Below are positions 43,220-51,883 of a stretch of 64,000 bases of DNA, one piece after another. The DNA is from Clostridia bacterium. Lineage in GTDB: Bacteria > Bacillota > Clostridia > Lachnospirales > Lachnospiraceae. The DNA lies in NCBI GenBank assembly GCA_910576325.1, contig CAJTIM010000012.1, positions 1 to 64,000 on the forward strand, read 5' to 3'. Under the pieces are notes generated by a model. That model had not been told where the DNA came from, did no database searches, and saw nothing but the letters and a program-made list of their open reading frames with translations. How positions within the stretch are numbered: the first letter of the stretch is position 1; each line of letters opens with the position of its first letter. Made by a program: the position numbers and the translations under genes.

Positions 43220-44764
43220 TCACAGGCCGTTGTCCTCCAGCGAACGATACGCATCCCAAACGCTGTTCAATGCCTGTATTGTCTTCCTGTACAAATCATA
43301 TTTTTTGTTATATATCTCTACATGCTCCGGAATCGGCTCTACCCTTCCCGCAATCCGCCCCATGGCCGCGGCCGCCTCCTCCATGCTGTCATAAGTACCA
43401 ACCGCAGCCGCAACTGCGATAGCACATCCCAGAGCTCCCGTCTCATTGACGTCCACTGTTTCAATAGGAATATTCATCACATCCGCAAACATCTGTGTCC
43501 ATACTCTTGATTTTGCTACGCCGCCGGTCAGACGGATCACCTCCGGCCTGTCCTCTCTGGATTCCACAAGATGCTCCAGATCCAGCCTGTGTGAAAAGGC
43601 GATGCCCTCATAAACACTTCTGGCCAGATGCTTTCGGGTATGAAAACTTGTGATCCCTACGAAACAGCTCTTTGCATGAGGATGAACATTGCTTCCAAAT
43701 AGGTATGGCATAAATATAGGACACAGTTCTCCCACCGGAAGTTTCGCTACCCACCCATTCATCACCTCATAGATACTTCTGCCTTCCTCCTCCGCTTTTT
43801 GTGCTGCCTCCGGAAGCAGTTCCCGAATAAACCACTCGTTATTCCCGGCGGAAGCAGGTGTACCTACCTCAATGAGATAGTATTCCGGCAGCACAAATAC
43901 TGTATTCCGGATATATTGGAGCAGCCTCTTCTCCACAACCGGTTTTCCGGACAGGTAGAGATCCACACTCCATGTCCCCGCAATCATACACAGCTTCTCT
44001 TCCGTCAGCACATCGGCAGCCAGCATACAGGCCTGAATGTCAAAAAGGCCGCCTATGACCGGTGTCCCCTTGAGAAGTCCGGATTTTCCCGCCGCTTCCT
44101 CTGTCACGTATCCGCAGACCTTTCCAGCCTCACACAGAGGCGGCAATGCATCCCGATACTGTTCCAGCCCAAAAAGCTTCAGAAGCTCCGGATCATACTC
44201 CTTCTTATGAAGGTTAATAAGATTCGCCCCGGAAGAATCGCCAAACTCTGCCTGAGCCTTCCCAGTCAGGCGGAAACGCACATAATCCTTAGCCTCAAAA
44301 ATCCACGCAATCTGATCCATGCACTCCGGCTCATGATCCCGAAGCCAGGCCAGTATCGCCACCGGCTGGCAGGCCATAATATTCTGACAAGCCAGCTGAG
44401 AAGTCTTTCCTTCCGTTCCGTCTTCCTTCCAACAGACAGAGTACTTCCAGGCCCGGTTGTCTGTAGAAATGATGCCGTTACGCACCGGATGTCCGTTCTT
44501 CCCCCACAAATACAGTCCTTTTCCGTGACCGCAGACGCCTGCTCCCGCAATATCTGCCGGGGAAATACCGCTTTTTCCCAGTGCTTTTCGTATGACAGTG
44601 CAGTTGGCCTCCCACATTTCTTCCATGTCACGCTCCACAAAACCGGGTGCCGGTACTATCATTTTGGTAGCTGTGGATGCCACACAGATTTCCCTGCCTG
44701 TCTTGTCATAAATGGCGGCCTTTGTCATTGTTCCTCCATTATCCAGTCCCAGAAAATATTTCAT
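43220..44764 (-). CDS. FGGY carbohydrate kinase, L-xylulose-type
   Basis: A 514-residue kinase with both FGGY halves: LGLDNGGTMTKAAIYDKTGR at the start, GVCGHGKGLYLW, ISTDNRAW, GLFDIQACMLAADV and the terminal VNETGALGCAIAVAAAVG. The closest pattern I recognise is E. coli LyxK (L-xylulose kinase), whose segments line up throughout. The product L-xylulose-5-P would need a 3-epimerase, whose gene lies directly upstream but is damaged. ATG at 44764 follows AAAGGAG. Confidence 0.88.
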   Translation of the reverse strand: MKYFLGLDNGGTMTKAAIYDKTGREICVASTATKMIVPAPGFVERDMEEMWEANCTVIRKALGKSGISPADIAGAGVCGHGKGLYLWGKNGHPVRNGIISTDNRAWKYSVCWKEDGTEGKTSQLACQNIMACQPVAILAWLRDHEPECMDQIAWIFEAKDYVRFRLTGKAQAEFGDSSGANLINLHKKEYDPELLKLFGLEQYRDALPPLCEAGKVCGYVTEEAAGKSGLLKGTPVIGGLFDIQACMLAADVLTEEKLCMIAGTWSVDLYLSGKPVVEKRLLQYIRNTVFVLPEYYLIEVGTPASAGNNEWFIRELLPEAAQKAEEEGRSIYEVMNGWVAKLPVGELCPIFMPYLFGSNVHPHAKSCFVGITSFHTRKHLARSVYEGIAFSHRLDLEHLVESREDRPEVIRLTGGVAKSRVWTQMFADVMNIPIETVDVNETGALGCAIAVAAAVGTYDSMEEAAAAMGRIAGRVEPIPEHVEIYNKKYDLYRKTIQALNSVWDAYRSLEDNGL

Positions 44765-44784
44765 GTTTTTATGCTCCTTTCCTG

Positions 44785-45348
44785 TTACCTTTTGACTCCT
44801 TTTTCATACTGTTCTTCAATAAATGCTTTAGCTTCCCTGACCAGCATCCGATCATCCTGTCCTTCCTTATGCCACATCTCAATCATATAAGGACCTGTGT
44901 ATCCCAGTTCCTCCAGTTTTCCAAGGCAGGCTGCAAAGTCCACATACCCCTGTCCAAAAGGAATATCCCGGAATACTCCTGGTTTTTCGGAGGTTCTGCA
45001 TAGTGTATCCTTTAAATGAACTCCCACAATGCTGTGAATTCCCGCTTCCAGATCCGACAGAGGATCAAGCCACCATGCCGCAATATTTCCCACATCCGGA
45101 TACACCTTGTACCAAGGAGAACCGATTTTTTCCTCATAAGACAGGTGCTTGCGGATACAGTTCATCAGTTCAATATCCATAATCTCCGGATCGCTTCCGT
45201 AAATTCTGGAAAGACGTTCCTCTGATTCATCAATGCTGATTTCCAGAAAATCAAATCCAAGATCCCTGACCTTGTCCATCCGCCGATACCAGTCATCTCC
45301 TGCGTCCAATGCCTTCTCATAAATCCCTAACAAATGATCTCCTAACAC
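44785..45348 (-). pseudogene. L-ribulose-5-phosphate 3-epimerase with internal deletion
   Basis: A 187-residue frame; UlaE/SgbU enzymes have about 285. The first 50 residues (LLGIYEKALDAGDDWYRRMD, then GFDFLEISIDESEERLSRI) match the start of the TIM barrel. The next residues, PEIMDIELMNCIRKHLSY, match the family only from the catalytic Glu of strand 6 onward; the last 130 residues (WYKVYPDVGNIAAW, GVHLKDT, MIEMW) match to the end. About 100 residues in the middle of the barrel are missing in frame, so it is probably inactive. The GTG start follows AAGGAGCGG. Confidence 0.7.
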
Positions 45349-45403
45349 GTTCTACCGCTCCTTTTTTCCTTAAAAACTTCAATTTAATACTAGCAATATA
45401 AAA

Positions 45404-45556
45404 GTTTGGAGTAAACAAGACAGGATTCTTTCTTACATTATGCCCAATATCTACTGATTGTTCTCTTATATATCCGGAAATTATTGTGCAAAATACAGAA
45501 TTTTTCACTTTTCCTGCTTCGATATGAATTATTTTTTTAGTTATTTCACTCCAAAC
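45404..45556. promoter_or_regulatory. Candidate RpiR operators, sites 2 and 3
   Basis: GTTTGGAGTAAAC (45404-45416) and, in opposite orientation, GTTTGGAGTGAAA (45556-45544) lie upstream of the epimerase-kinase-rpiR-araD genes. Site 2 is about 60 bases from the GTG start and shares TTTACTCCAA with site 1. No strong promoter is certain here. From 45557 to 45820 I see nothing recognisable. Confidence 0.4.
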
Positions 45557-45820
45557 ATACACATTAAGCCATTTTGTAAATGCTCTGAATGAATCATAAC
45601 TTATGAGCTAAGCTGGATATTATCTGTTCTTATCCCAATCGTCTATGCATTGTTCCCGCCCTGTGCAGATACTTAACCATTCAAAAGAACACCGGATGCG
45701 CTCTTTCCGATACGGACTACTAGTCAAGTGAACATGCCATCACAAGGTGAGCCCGTTCCTCCCCGCCACCTGGCTGACTCAAGACCTGCACCCGCCGGAA
45801 ACATGCGTCACTACACACAC

Positions 45821-45876
45821 AAAGAGGGGATGTCACAAAATCATCAAATTAAATGTTTTTGCGGCATCCCCTCTTT
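45821..45876. terminator. Terminator after the E1 gene
   Basis: Perfect arms AAAGAGGGGATG (45821-45832) and CATCCCCTCTTT (45865-45876) with a 32-base loop; more T follows on the + side. It closes the DeoR-E2-E1 operon on -, and could also stop + transcription. A second small stem, ATGGAGC with GCTCCAT (45890-45907), follows. Confidence 0.7.
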
Positions 45877-45968
45877 TTCAGACATAAGAATGGAGCCATT
45901 GCTCCATAGATGATTAGTCATCTATTTTGCAACGGCCCCTCTCATTAGTTCAACTATAAACCATACTA

Positions 45969-48449
45969 CTAAATTCCTAATTTCAACTTTCTAAGCTGCT
46001 CTTCTGCCGTCACATTGGTAGTCGGCTTGTAGTCCTTAAGCGGAATCAGCTTCTCATTGATTGCATCCATGATCCACTCCTTCTGCGGGAAGAAGTAATG
46101 ATCATACTCATACGGCGGTGTGATCCAGTTCTGTGCACCCACGATTGCAGGCGGCGCATCCAGGTAATCAAAAGCAAGCTCGGTAATATTCTTGGCTACC
46201 TCGTCTAAGAAGGTTCCTCTTGCACAAGCATCGGAGGTCAGAACTACCTTTCCGGTCTTCTTCACAGACTCCAGAATCTTGGTGTAATCCAACGGAACAA
46301 GGCTGTGCAGGTTGATAAGCTCTACGGACAGACCATACTTCTCTTCCAGTTCCTTCACAGCATCGTATGCACGGTAAAGGGTTGCTCCAACGGTCAGCAT
46401 GGTAATGTCGGATCCGGTTTTGATTACATCCACATCACCGAACTCAATCTCATACTCACCCTGAGGAACGCCGCCCTCATGGAATTTCTCACCGATATCG
46501 TAGATTCTCTGGCTCTCAAAGAATACAACCGGGTCGGTTCCGTTGAGCGCTGTCTGCATCAGGCCCTTAGCCTCGTAAGGCGTTGCCGGGAAGCAAACCT
46601 TCAGTCCCGGAACATGGGCACACATAGAGGTCCAGTCCTGAGAGTGCTGTGCACCGTACTTGGATCCAACGGATACACGAAGGATAAGGGGCATCTTCAG
46701 GATACCGGCACTCATGGCCTGCCATTTTGCCATCTGATTGAAAATCTCGTCACCGCAGCAGCCGATAAAGTCCGCATACATCAGCTCGATTACCGCACGG
46801 CCTCCGCACATGGTATAGCCTACTCCCGTACCTACGATAGCTGTCTCGGAAATGGGTGAGTTAAACAGTCTGGAGTAAGGAATTACATCCGTAAATCCAC
46901 GGTATACGGCAAATGCGCCGCCCCAGTCACGTACATCCTCGCCGTAAGCAATCAGTGTGGGATCTTCATAATATTTATTAAACATAGGCTCAAAGATAGC
47001 ATCACGAATATTGTAGCGCTTCATGGCACTTACTTCCTTGCCGTCAAGATAATGCGTGCGAACCTTCTTCTGAATATCGGTATAGCGCTTGCAGCTCTCC
47101 TTAGGCCCTGTAACAGCCGGCTCTCTGGTAGTGTCCATATTGCGTTTTTTCTCATTGTTGAACATCAGGCGCTCAATGATTCCCGGGTCATTGTCAAAGT
47201 CAAGATAAGGAGAGGCATCCTTGTCTGCTGCCAGACGGCAGATACGTGCCATTCTCTCTCTGGTCTTTGTCCAGATCTCTTCAAACTCACTGTCCTCTGC
47301 AACGCCTGCATCAACCAATGCCTTGCGGTAGGTCACAAGCGGATCCTGAGCTTTCCATGCTTCGATCTCTTCTTTGGTACGGTAAGCATTCTGGTCAGAA
47401 GTAGAATGTCCAAGAAGACGATAGGTAACAACATCCAAAAATACGGGGCCTTCTCCGCTCTTTACCAACGGAAGTTTTCTGCGGTATGCATCAATGACCG
47501 CAAGAGGATTGTAGCCGTCCACTCTTTCCGCATGAAGCTGGCTCTCTGTCACACCGGCTCCCATACGTGCCAGCTCGCCGTAGCCCATGGTTTCGCCGTA
47601 AGTCTGGCCGCCCATGCCGTAGGAGTTGTTGTTGATATTGAAGATCAGCGGAAGTCCGCCCTTTCTTCCTTCCTCCCAGAGTGTACGGTACTGATCCATG
47701 GTCGCAAAGGAAAGAGCCTCCCATACAGGACCGCGGCCCATGGAGCCGTCGCCAAGGTTGGCTACTACAACGCCGCCCTTGTCGTTGCACTTCTTATACA
47801 GTGCGGCGCCGGTGGAAATAGTTGCGGAACCGCCTACCAGCGCATTATTGGGATATACGCCAAAGGGCAGGAAGAATGCATGCATAGATCCGCCAAGTCC
47901 CTTGTGGAATCCGTTCTCACGGGCAAACAGCTCGGCCAGTGCACCGTATACGATGAACTCGATAGCCAGCTCCTTCACATCGCCTTCGGCCTTGCTGACA
48001 GTTTTAATAGCCTTTAAGGTCTTGCCCTCAAAGAAATTCTCCATGTCATCCAGAAGCTCCTTGTCATCCAGCTTCTGAATACAGGAAAGGCATTTTGCAA
48101 GGATCTCGCTGTGGCTTCTGTGGCTGCCGAATGTAAAGTCTTCCTTGCTGAGCAGGTAAGCCTCTCCGACTGCTGCCGCTTCCTGACCTAAGGAAAGGTG
48201 GGCGGGACCCGGATAGGTTGTGTCAACATCCGCATACTTTGCCTGTGTCTTAATCTGATTCAGCATGTCCTCGAATTCGCGGCAGATGGTCATGTCGCGA
48301 AAGATGCGGAGCAGATCTTCTTTTGTGAAGTTCCCTTCCTCCATCTCTTCTTTTATGGTTTTCTTGTAGGTGTTGATGGGAATATCTTTAAATGTGATTT
48401 TTCCCTCAGCACGCATTTTGTCAGGATCGATGTACAATGACTTTGGCAT
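45969..48449 (-). CDS. Fused alpha-beta E1 of 2-oxoacid/acetoin dehydrogenase complex
   Basis: An 826-residue fusion. The alpha half (about 40-450) carries the thiamine diphosphate site GDGSMGRGP (near 232) to INNNSYGMGG (near 272). The beta half (about 480-815) has YGEDVRDWGGAFAVYRG, then FNSPISETAIVGTGVGY. Between GSHRSHSEILAK and the LAELFARENGFHKGLGGSMH stretch there is an extra segment of about 60 residues compared with ordinary E1 alpha. Most complexes use two genes, so the fusion is notable. Substrate (pyruvate, branched-chain oxoacid, acetoin or other) cannot be fixed. The operon partner E2 lies 150 bases upstream. Confidence 0.85.
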   Translation of the reverse strand: MPKSLYIDPDKMRAEGKITFKDIPINTYKKTIKEEMEEGNFTKEDLLRIFRDMTICREFEDMLNQIKTQAKYADVDTTYPGPAHLSLGQEAAAVGEAYLLSKEDFTFGSHRSHSEILAKCLSCIQKLDDKELLDDMENFFEGKTLKAIKTVSKAEGDVKELAIEFIVYGALAELFARENGFHKGLGGSMHAFFLPFGVYPNNALVGGSATISTGAALYKKCNDKGGVVVANLGDGSMGRGPVWEALSFATMDQYRTLWEEGRKGGLPLIFNINNNSYGMGGQTYGETMGYGELARMGAGVTESQLHAERVDGYNPLAVIDAYRRKLPLVKSGEGPVFLDVVTYRLLGHSTSDQNAYRTKEEIEAWKAQDPLVTYRKALVDAGVAEDSEFEEIWTKTRERMARICRLAADKDASPYLDFDNDPGIIERLMFNNEKKRNMDTTREPAVTGPKESCKRYTDIQKKVRTHYLDGKEVSAMKRYNIRDAIFEPMFNKYYEDPTLIAYGEDVRDWGGAFAVYRGFTDVIPYSRLFNSPISETAIVGTGVGYTMCGGRAVIELMYADFIGCCGDEIFNQMAKWQAMSAGILKMPLILRVSVGSKYGAQHSQDWTSMCAHVPGLKVCFPATPYEAKGLMQTALNGTDPVVFFESQRIYDIGEKFHEGGVPQGEYEIEFGDVDVIKTGSDITMLTVGATLYRAYDAVKELEEKYGLSVELINLHSLVPLDYTKILESVKKTGKVVLTSDACARGTFLDEVAKNITELAFDYLDAPPAIVGAQNWITPPYEYDHYFFPQKEWIMDAINEKLIPLKDYKPTTNVTAEEQLRKLKLGI

Positions 48450-48598
48450 TTTTTTAATCTCCTTTCGTTGTTCCGCACATATCTTTGTGCCTTATGCTAT
48501 ATACCCCAGGACGCCTTTTCTTTGCTTTTGCAGATAAATTCACCTTGCCCGAAGGGTGTTTATTATTTCTTTATTCCGCCGATTTGTGCGGATAGTTT

Positions 48599-50569
48599 TT
48601 ATTTCATCATTAACAGAGAAATGTTCTCAAGGGCTGTACACAGCTCTTTTACAAACTTGGAAGCCGGTGTTCCGTCCAGTGCCCTGTGGTCATAGGACAG
48701 GCAAAGTCCCATAGCCGGATAGGTCTTGATCTCGCCGTTTACTTCTTTCACTCTTGTGGTGATGCCGCAGACACCAAGTATTCCTACCTGAGGCGGATTC
48801 ACAACAGGTGTGAACATCTCCACTCCAAGGGAGCCTACGTTGGATACGGTAAAGCTTGCGCCGGACAGCATATCCGGTGTCGCCTTGCCCTCCTGACAAA
48901 TCTTGGCAAGACGTTTTGCTTCCATACACAGCTCGGAGAGAGTCATCTTGTTGGCATTGAAGATAGTGGGAACCATCAGGCCCTTGGGAGTGTCTACTGC
49001 CATTCCCAGATGTACATTGGTGTATTTGCGCAGTACGTTGTCCTCCGGCATAATCGCATTCAAATCGGAATGGTTGAGAAGAATACGGGATACTGCGAAC
49101 ATTACCATGTCGTTCAGGGTGATATTGGGCATTCCCATTGCCTCGCCGTTTGCCTTAATCTGCTTTCTCAAATTCATAAGAGCCGTCGCATCAAAGGTAT
49201 GATAATGTGTAAGCTGTGCCATGGTGCTCAGAGACTTCACCATTGCCTTTGCAGTTGCCTTTCTCACACCTGAGAACTTCACATCTACGTATTCCACATC
49301 TGCTGCGGCTGCTGTCGGTGCTGCCTCTGGAACGGCTGCCGGGGCTGCCGCAGGTACAGACGCTGATACCGGCGCCGGAACACTTGCCGCATATGCCTTT
49401 ACGTCGGCCTCAATAATACGTCCGTGAGGTCCGGTCGGTGTTGCCGCTGTAGCGTCCACTCCCAGATTCTTTGCTGTCATTCTGGCTCTGGGAGATACCT
49501 TTGCATCCGGGTTAGCCGGGCCGTTTGCCGCTGCCGGAGCCGCGGTCAAAACGGGAGCTGCCGCTGGAACCGCCTCTGCCGCAGGCGCCGGGGCTGCTGC
49601 CGGGGTTGTTCCCTCTTTCAATCCCTGAATACTGTCTCCGGGCTTTCCGATGGCGCAGACATTCACCAGAACGGGTACTTCGTCGCCGTCCTCATAGAAA
49701 ATCTCAAGAAGCTCACCCTCTGCGGTGGACTCGCACTCAAATGCTGCTTTATCTGTCTCGTAAGTGAAAAGAATATCACCCACTTTCACCTGATCGCCTT
49801 TTTTCTTATGCCACTCGGTAATCACGCACTCTTCTACCGTGATTCCCGCCTTGGGCATCAATACTCCCTGTGCCATAGGGCCTGCTGCTGCGGGAGCCGC
49901 CGAAGGAGCCGGAGCCGCTGCTGCCGGTGCGGGTGCTGCCGCCGGAGCTGTTCCCTCTTTTAAGCCCTCAATGCTGTCTCCGGGCTTTCCGATAGCACAA
50001 ACATTGACAAGTACGGGCACTTCATCTCCATCTTCATAAAAGATCTCAAGAAGCTCACCTGCTGCGGTAGACTCACACTCAAAGGATGCCTTGTCCGTCT
50101 CATAGGTGAAAAGGATATCGCCTACGTTGATCGGATCGCCTTTTTTCTTATGCCACTCGGTAATCACGCACTCTTCTACCGTGATTCCTGCCTTGGGCAT
50201 TAATACGCCCTGTGCTATGGGGCCTGCTGCCGCCGCAGGTGCAGGTGCTGCCGCAGGCGCTGGTGCCGCCGCTGCCGGAGCTGCTTCCGCTGCGGAAGCT
50301 GTTCCCTCTTTGATTCCAGAGATATCGTCGCCCGGCTGTCCTACTGCACAGACATTGACCAGAACAGGTACTTCGTCTCCTTCTTCATAAAAAATTTCAA
50401 GGATCTCTCCTTCTGCTGTGGATTCACACTCAAAGGATGCTTTATCTGTCTCGTAGGTGAAGAGGATGTCGCCCACATTTACATGGTCGCCTTTTTTCTT
50501 CAGCCACTCGGTAATAATACATTCTTCTACCGTGATTCCTGCTTTTGGCATTAATACGCCTACTGCCAT
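48599..50569 (-). CDS. Dihydrolipoamide acyltransferase (E2) with three lipoyl domains
   Basis: About 656 residues. Three near-identical lipoyl domains (each with the lipoyl-Lys in ETDKASFECES or ETDKAAFECES) are joined by Ala/Pro-rich linkers; then a peripheral subunit-binding domain (VSPRARMTAKNLGVDAT) and a catalytic domain ending in the HxxxDG motif YDHRALDGTPAS. It moves the acyl group from E1 to CoA. The ATG at 50569 follows GGAGGG; the longer frame overlaps the DeoR gene. The repeated DNA could recombine and change lipoyl-domain number. No E3 gene is in the window. Confidence 0.9.
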   Translation of the reverse strand: MAVGVLMPKAGITVEECIITEWLKKKGDHVNVGDILFTYETDKASFECESTAEGEILEIFYEEGDEVPVLVNVCAVGQPGDDISGIKEGTASAAEAAPAAAAPAPAAAPAPAAAAGPIAQGVLMPKAGITVEECVITEWHKKKGDPINVGDILFTYETDKASFECESTAAGELLEIFYEDGDEVPVLVNVCAIGKPGDSIEGLKEGTAPAAAPAPAAAAPAPSAAPAAAGPMAQGVLMPKAGITVEECVITEWHKKKGDQVKVGDILFTYETDKAAFECESTAEGELLEIFYEDGDEVPVLVNVCAIGKPGDSIQGLKEGTTPAAAPAPAAEAVPAAAPVLTAAPAAANGPANPDAKVSPRARMTAKNLGVDATAATPTGPHGRIIEADVKAYAASVPAPVSASVPAAAPAAVPEAAPTAAAADVEYVDVKFSGVRKATAKAMVKSLSTMAQLTHYHTFDATALMNLRKQIKANGEAMGMPNITLNDMVMFAVSRILLNHSDLNAIMPEDNVLRKYTNVHLGMAVDTPKGLMVPTIFNANKMTLSELCMEAKRLAKICQEGKATPDMLSGASFTVSNVGSLGVEMFTPVVNPPQVGILGVCGITTRVKEVNGEIKTYPAMGLCLSYDHRALDGTPASKFVKELCTALENISLLMMK

Positions 50570-50621
50570 TTCTTTTCCCTCCATATTTGTTTTATATATA
50601 TTTTGTGTTACTATTACGGGC

Positions 50622-51380
50622 TTAAATAATAATGGTTCCTGCCTGTTCCGCACGATGCACCACTTCCTCGGGAAGCCGTCCGTCACTGATGATGCAGTCG
50701 GCATCCTCTACATTGCCGAAGGTATAGGGAAGTATTCTTCCGTACTTGGAACTGTCCATGAGGATGACTTTTTTTCCTGCTTTTTTCATCATCAGACTTT
50801 TTACCAGCATCTCGTCTTCCTTGCCGCAGGTAAAGCCGTTGTCCTCTGTGTAACCGGATACTCCAAGAAAGGCGGTGGCAATGTTGATCTGCTCTAACAT
50901 CTGCAGGGTGCTCTGACCGGATACCGCCTGGTTGAAGCGGTTTAGGGTTCCTCCGCACATATGGACGGTGGGGACGGAAAGCTTCCCCAGCTCCAAAGCA
51001 ATTCCGGGACCTGTGGTGAAAATATTGAGATCCATGTCGGGGATTGCCTGGGCCAAAGCCATATTGGAGGTTCCTGCATCCAGAAATACGGCGCTGCCCG
51101 GTTCCAGGAGGCGCAGGGCTTTCCGGGCCATCTCGCGCTTTTCCTTCCAGTTGGTCTGCATTCTGGTCTCCAGCTTGATCTCGGTGGGGCTGGTTCCCGG
51201 TGTGGCGGATATGGCGCCGCCGCGGGTGCGGATAATGGTGCCTTCTTCTTCCAGTTTCTCCAGATCACGGTGGATGGTCATTAGACTGACATCGGGAAAA
51301 AGAGCGCTGACTTCTTTTACGGTGACGGCGCCTTTTTCCCGAATATATTTTCCAATGTTTTCTCTGCGAAGCTGGTTCAT
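50622..51380 (-). CDS. DeoR-family regulator of the E1-E2 operon
   Basis: A 252-residue DeoR protein: N-terminal winged helix (REKGAVTVKEVSALFPDVSL, then TIHRDLEKLEEEGTIIRTRG) and the sugar-phosphate-sensing DeoRC domain (FLDAGTSNMALAQAI; LMDSSKYGRI). It heads the operon DeoR-E2-E1, so it probably regulates it and itself through the repeats at 51471-51497. The likely effector is a phosphorylated sugar or acid, unknown here. Confidence 0.88.
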   Translation of the reverse strand: MNQLRRENIGKYIREKGAVTVKEVSALFPDVSLMTIHRDLEKLEEEGTIIRTRGGAISATPGTSPTEIKLETRMQTNWKEKREMARKALRLLEPGSAVFLDAGTSNMALAQAIPDMDLNIFTTGPGIALELGKLSVPTVHMCGGTLNRFNQAVSGQSTLQMLEQINIATAFLGVSGYTEDNGFTCGKEDEMLVKSLMMKKAGKKVILMDSSKYGRILPYTFGNVEDADCIISDGRLPEEVVHRAEQAGTIII

Positions 51381-51470
51381 GTGTCGTCCTTCTGGATTTG
51401 GGGAATTTTGTGTTGCGTGTTTCCGAAATCCGGGGGTGTTGTTAAGATTTGTTATGTTTTTTTCTTGACT

Positions 51471-51507
51471 TGTAACAGATTATAACATTTTGTAACACAT
51501 AAGTCAA
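51471..51507 (-). promoter_or_regulatory. DeoR operon promoter with three direct repeats
   Basis: On -, TTGACT (51507-51502), 17 bases, TATAAT (51484-51479). Over it lie TGTAACA (51471-51477), TATAACA (51481-51487) and TGTAACA (51491-51497), each 10 bp apart, on one face of the helix. This spacing suits cooperative binding of the DeoR protein and blocking of the -10. Confidence 0.7.
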
Positions 51508-51552
51508 CAGGGGTTCTTGGGGTTTTGATAAATATTTGTGATGGGGGCGGAC

Positions 51553-51755
51553 GGGGAAGAGGGGAGGGGCGGAATTTCCATATCGTGTGTTCGGACGGTT
51601 CACGTACACGCCGTATGCTCTGAACGGACATTGACTTTTTGCTTGTGAACGGCTTCGCCTTTTGGACTTTTTTGTTATGTCCGCTCATATCATACGGCGT
51701 GTACGCGAACAGCCGGACACCTGATATCGGAAATTCCGCCCCTCCCCTCTTCCCC
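51553..51755. repeat. Long palindromic element, copy 2
   Basis: Arms 51553-51630 and 51678-51755 form a 78-bp stem with a 47-base loop. The outer 25 bp pair perfectly; the core (5' arm from 51574 to 51608, 3' arm from 51704 to 51734) matches the core of copy 1 in inverted orientation, with the same bulge pattern; the inner stem contains 15 perfect pairs (CGTACACGCCGTATG). Outer and inner stems show no similarity to those of copy 1. An open frame on - covers part of it but is a by-product of the repeat. Confidence 0.85.
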
Positions 51756-51788
51756 TGTTGGTTGGCCTCGGTAGATGTTTGGTGTTAA

Positions 51789-51821
51789 AAAGCCTGCGAC
51801 TCCCTTAGAATCGCAGGCTTT
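51789..51821 (-). terminator. Terminator of queT
   Basis: AAAGCCTGCGA (51821-51811 on -, from the right arm) pairs with TCGCAGGCTTT (51799-51789) around an 11-base loop, followed by T on -. Bases 51822-51883 hold nothing else. Confidence 0.75.
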
Positions 51822-51883
51822 TGTATTTATTTTTTGATTTTAGTTTGATTGGTTGGTTTTTTATTGTTGTGTTTGGTTTTGCT

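Noticed and set aside
26000..45000. Replication origin as cause of the skew change between 22 and 50 kb
   Set aside because: No dnaA, dnaN or DnaA-box cluster is present, and most genes on both sides run on the same strand.
45728..45913. 61-residue frame on + with Pro-rich start
   Set aside because: No ribosome site, no promoter, runs through the E1 terminator hairpin.
49612..50569. Regular repeats taken as a possible CRISPR-like array
   Set aside because: They are the lipoyl-domain codons and Ala/Pro linkers of one protein, with repeat unit about 360 bases, not short repeats and spacers.
51452..51688. Open frame of 78 residues on - across palindrome copy 2
   Set aside because: It exists only because the hairpin arms and loop lack stops; composition is odd, there is no ribosome site, and it overlaps the DeoR promoter.
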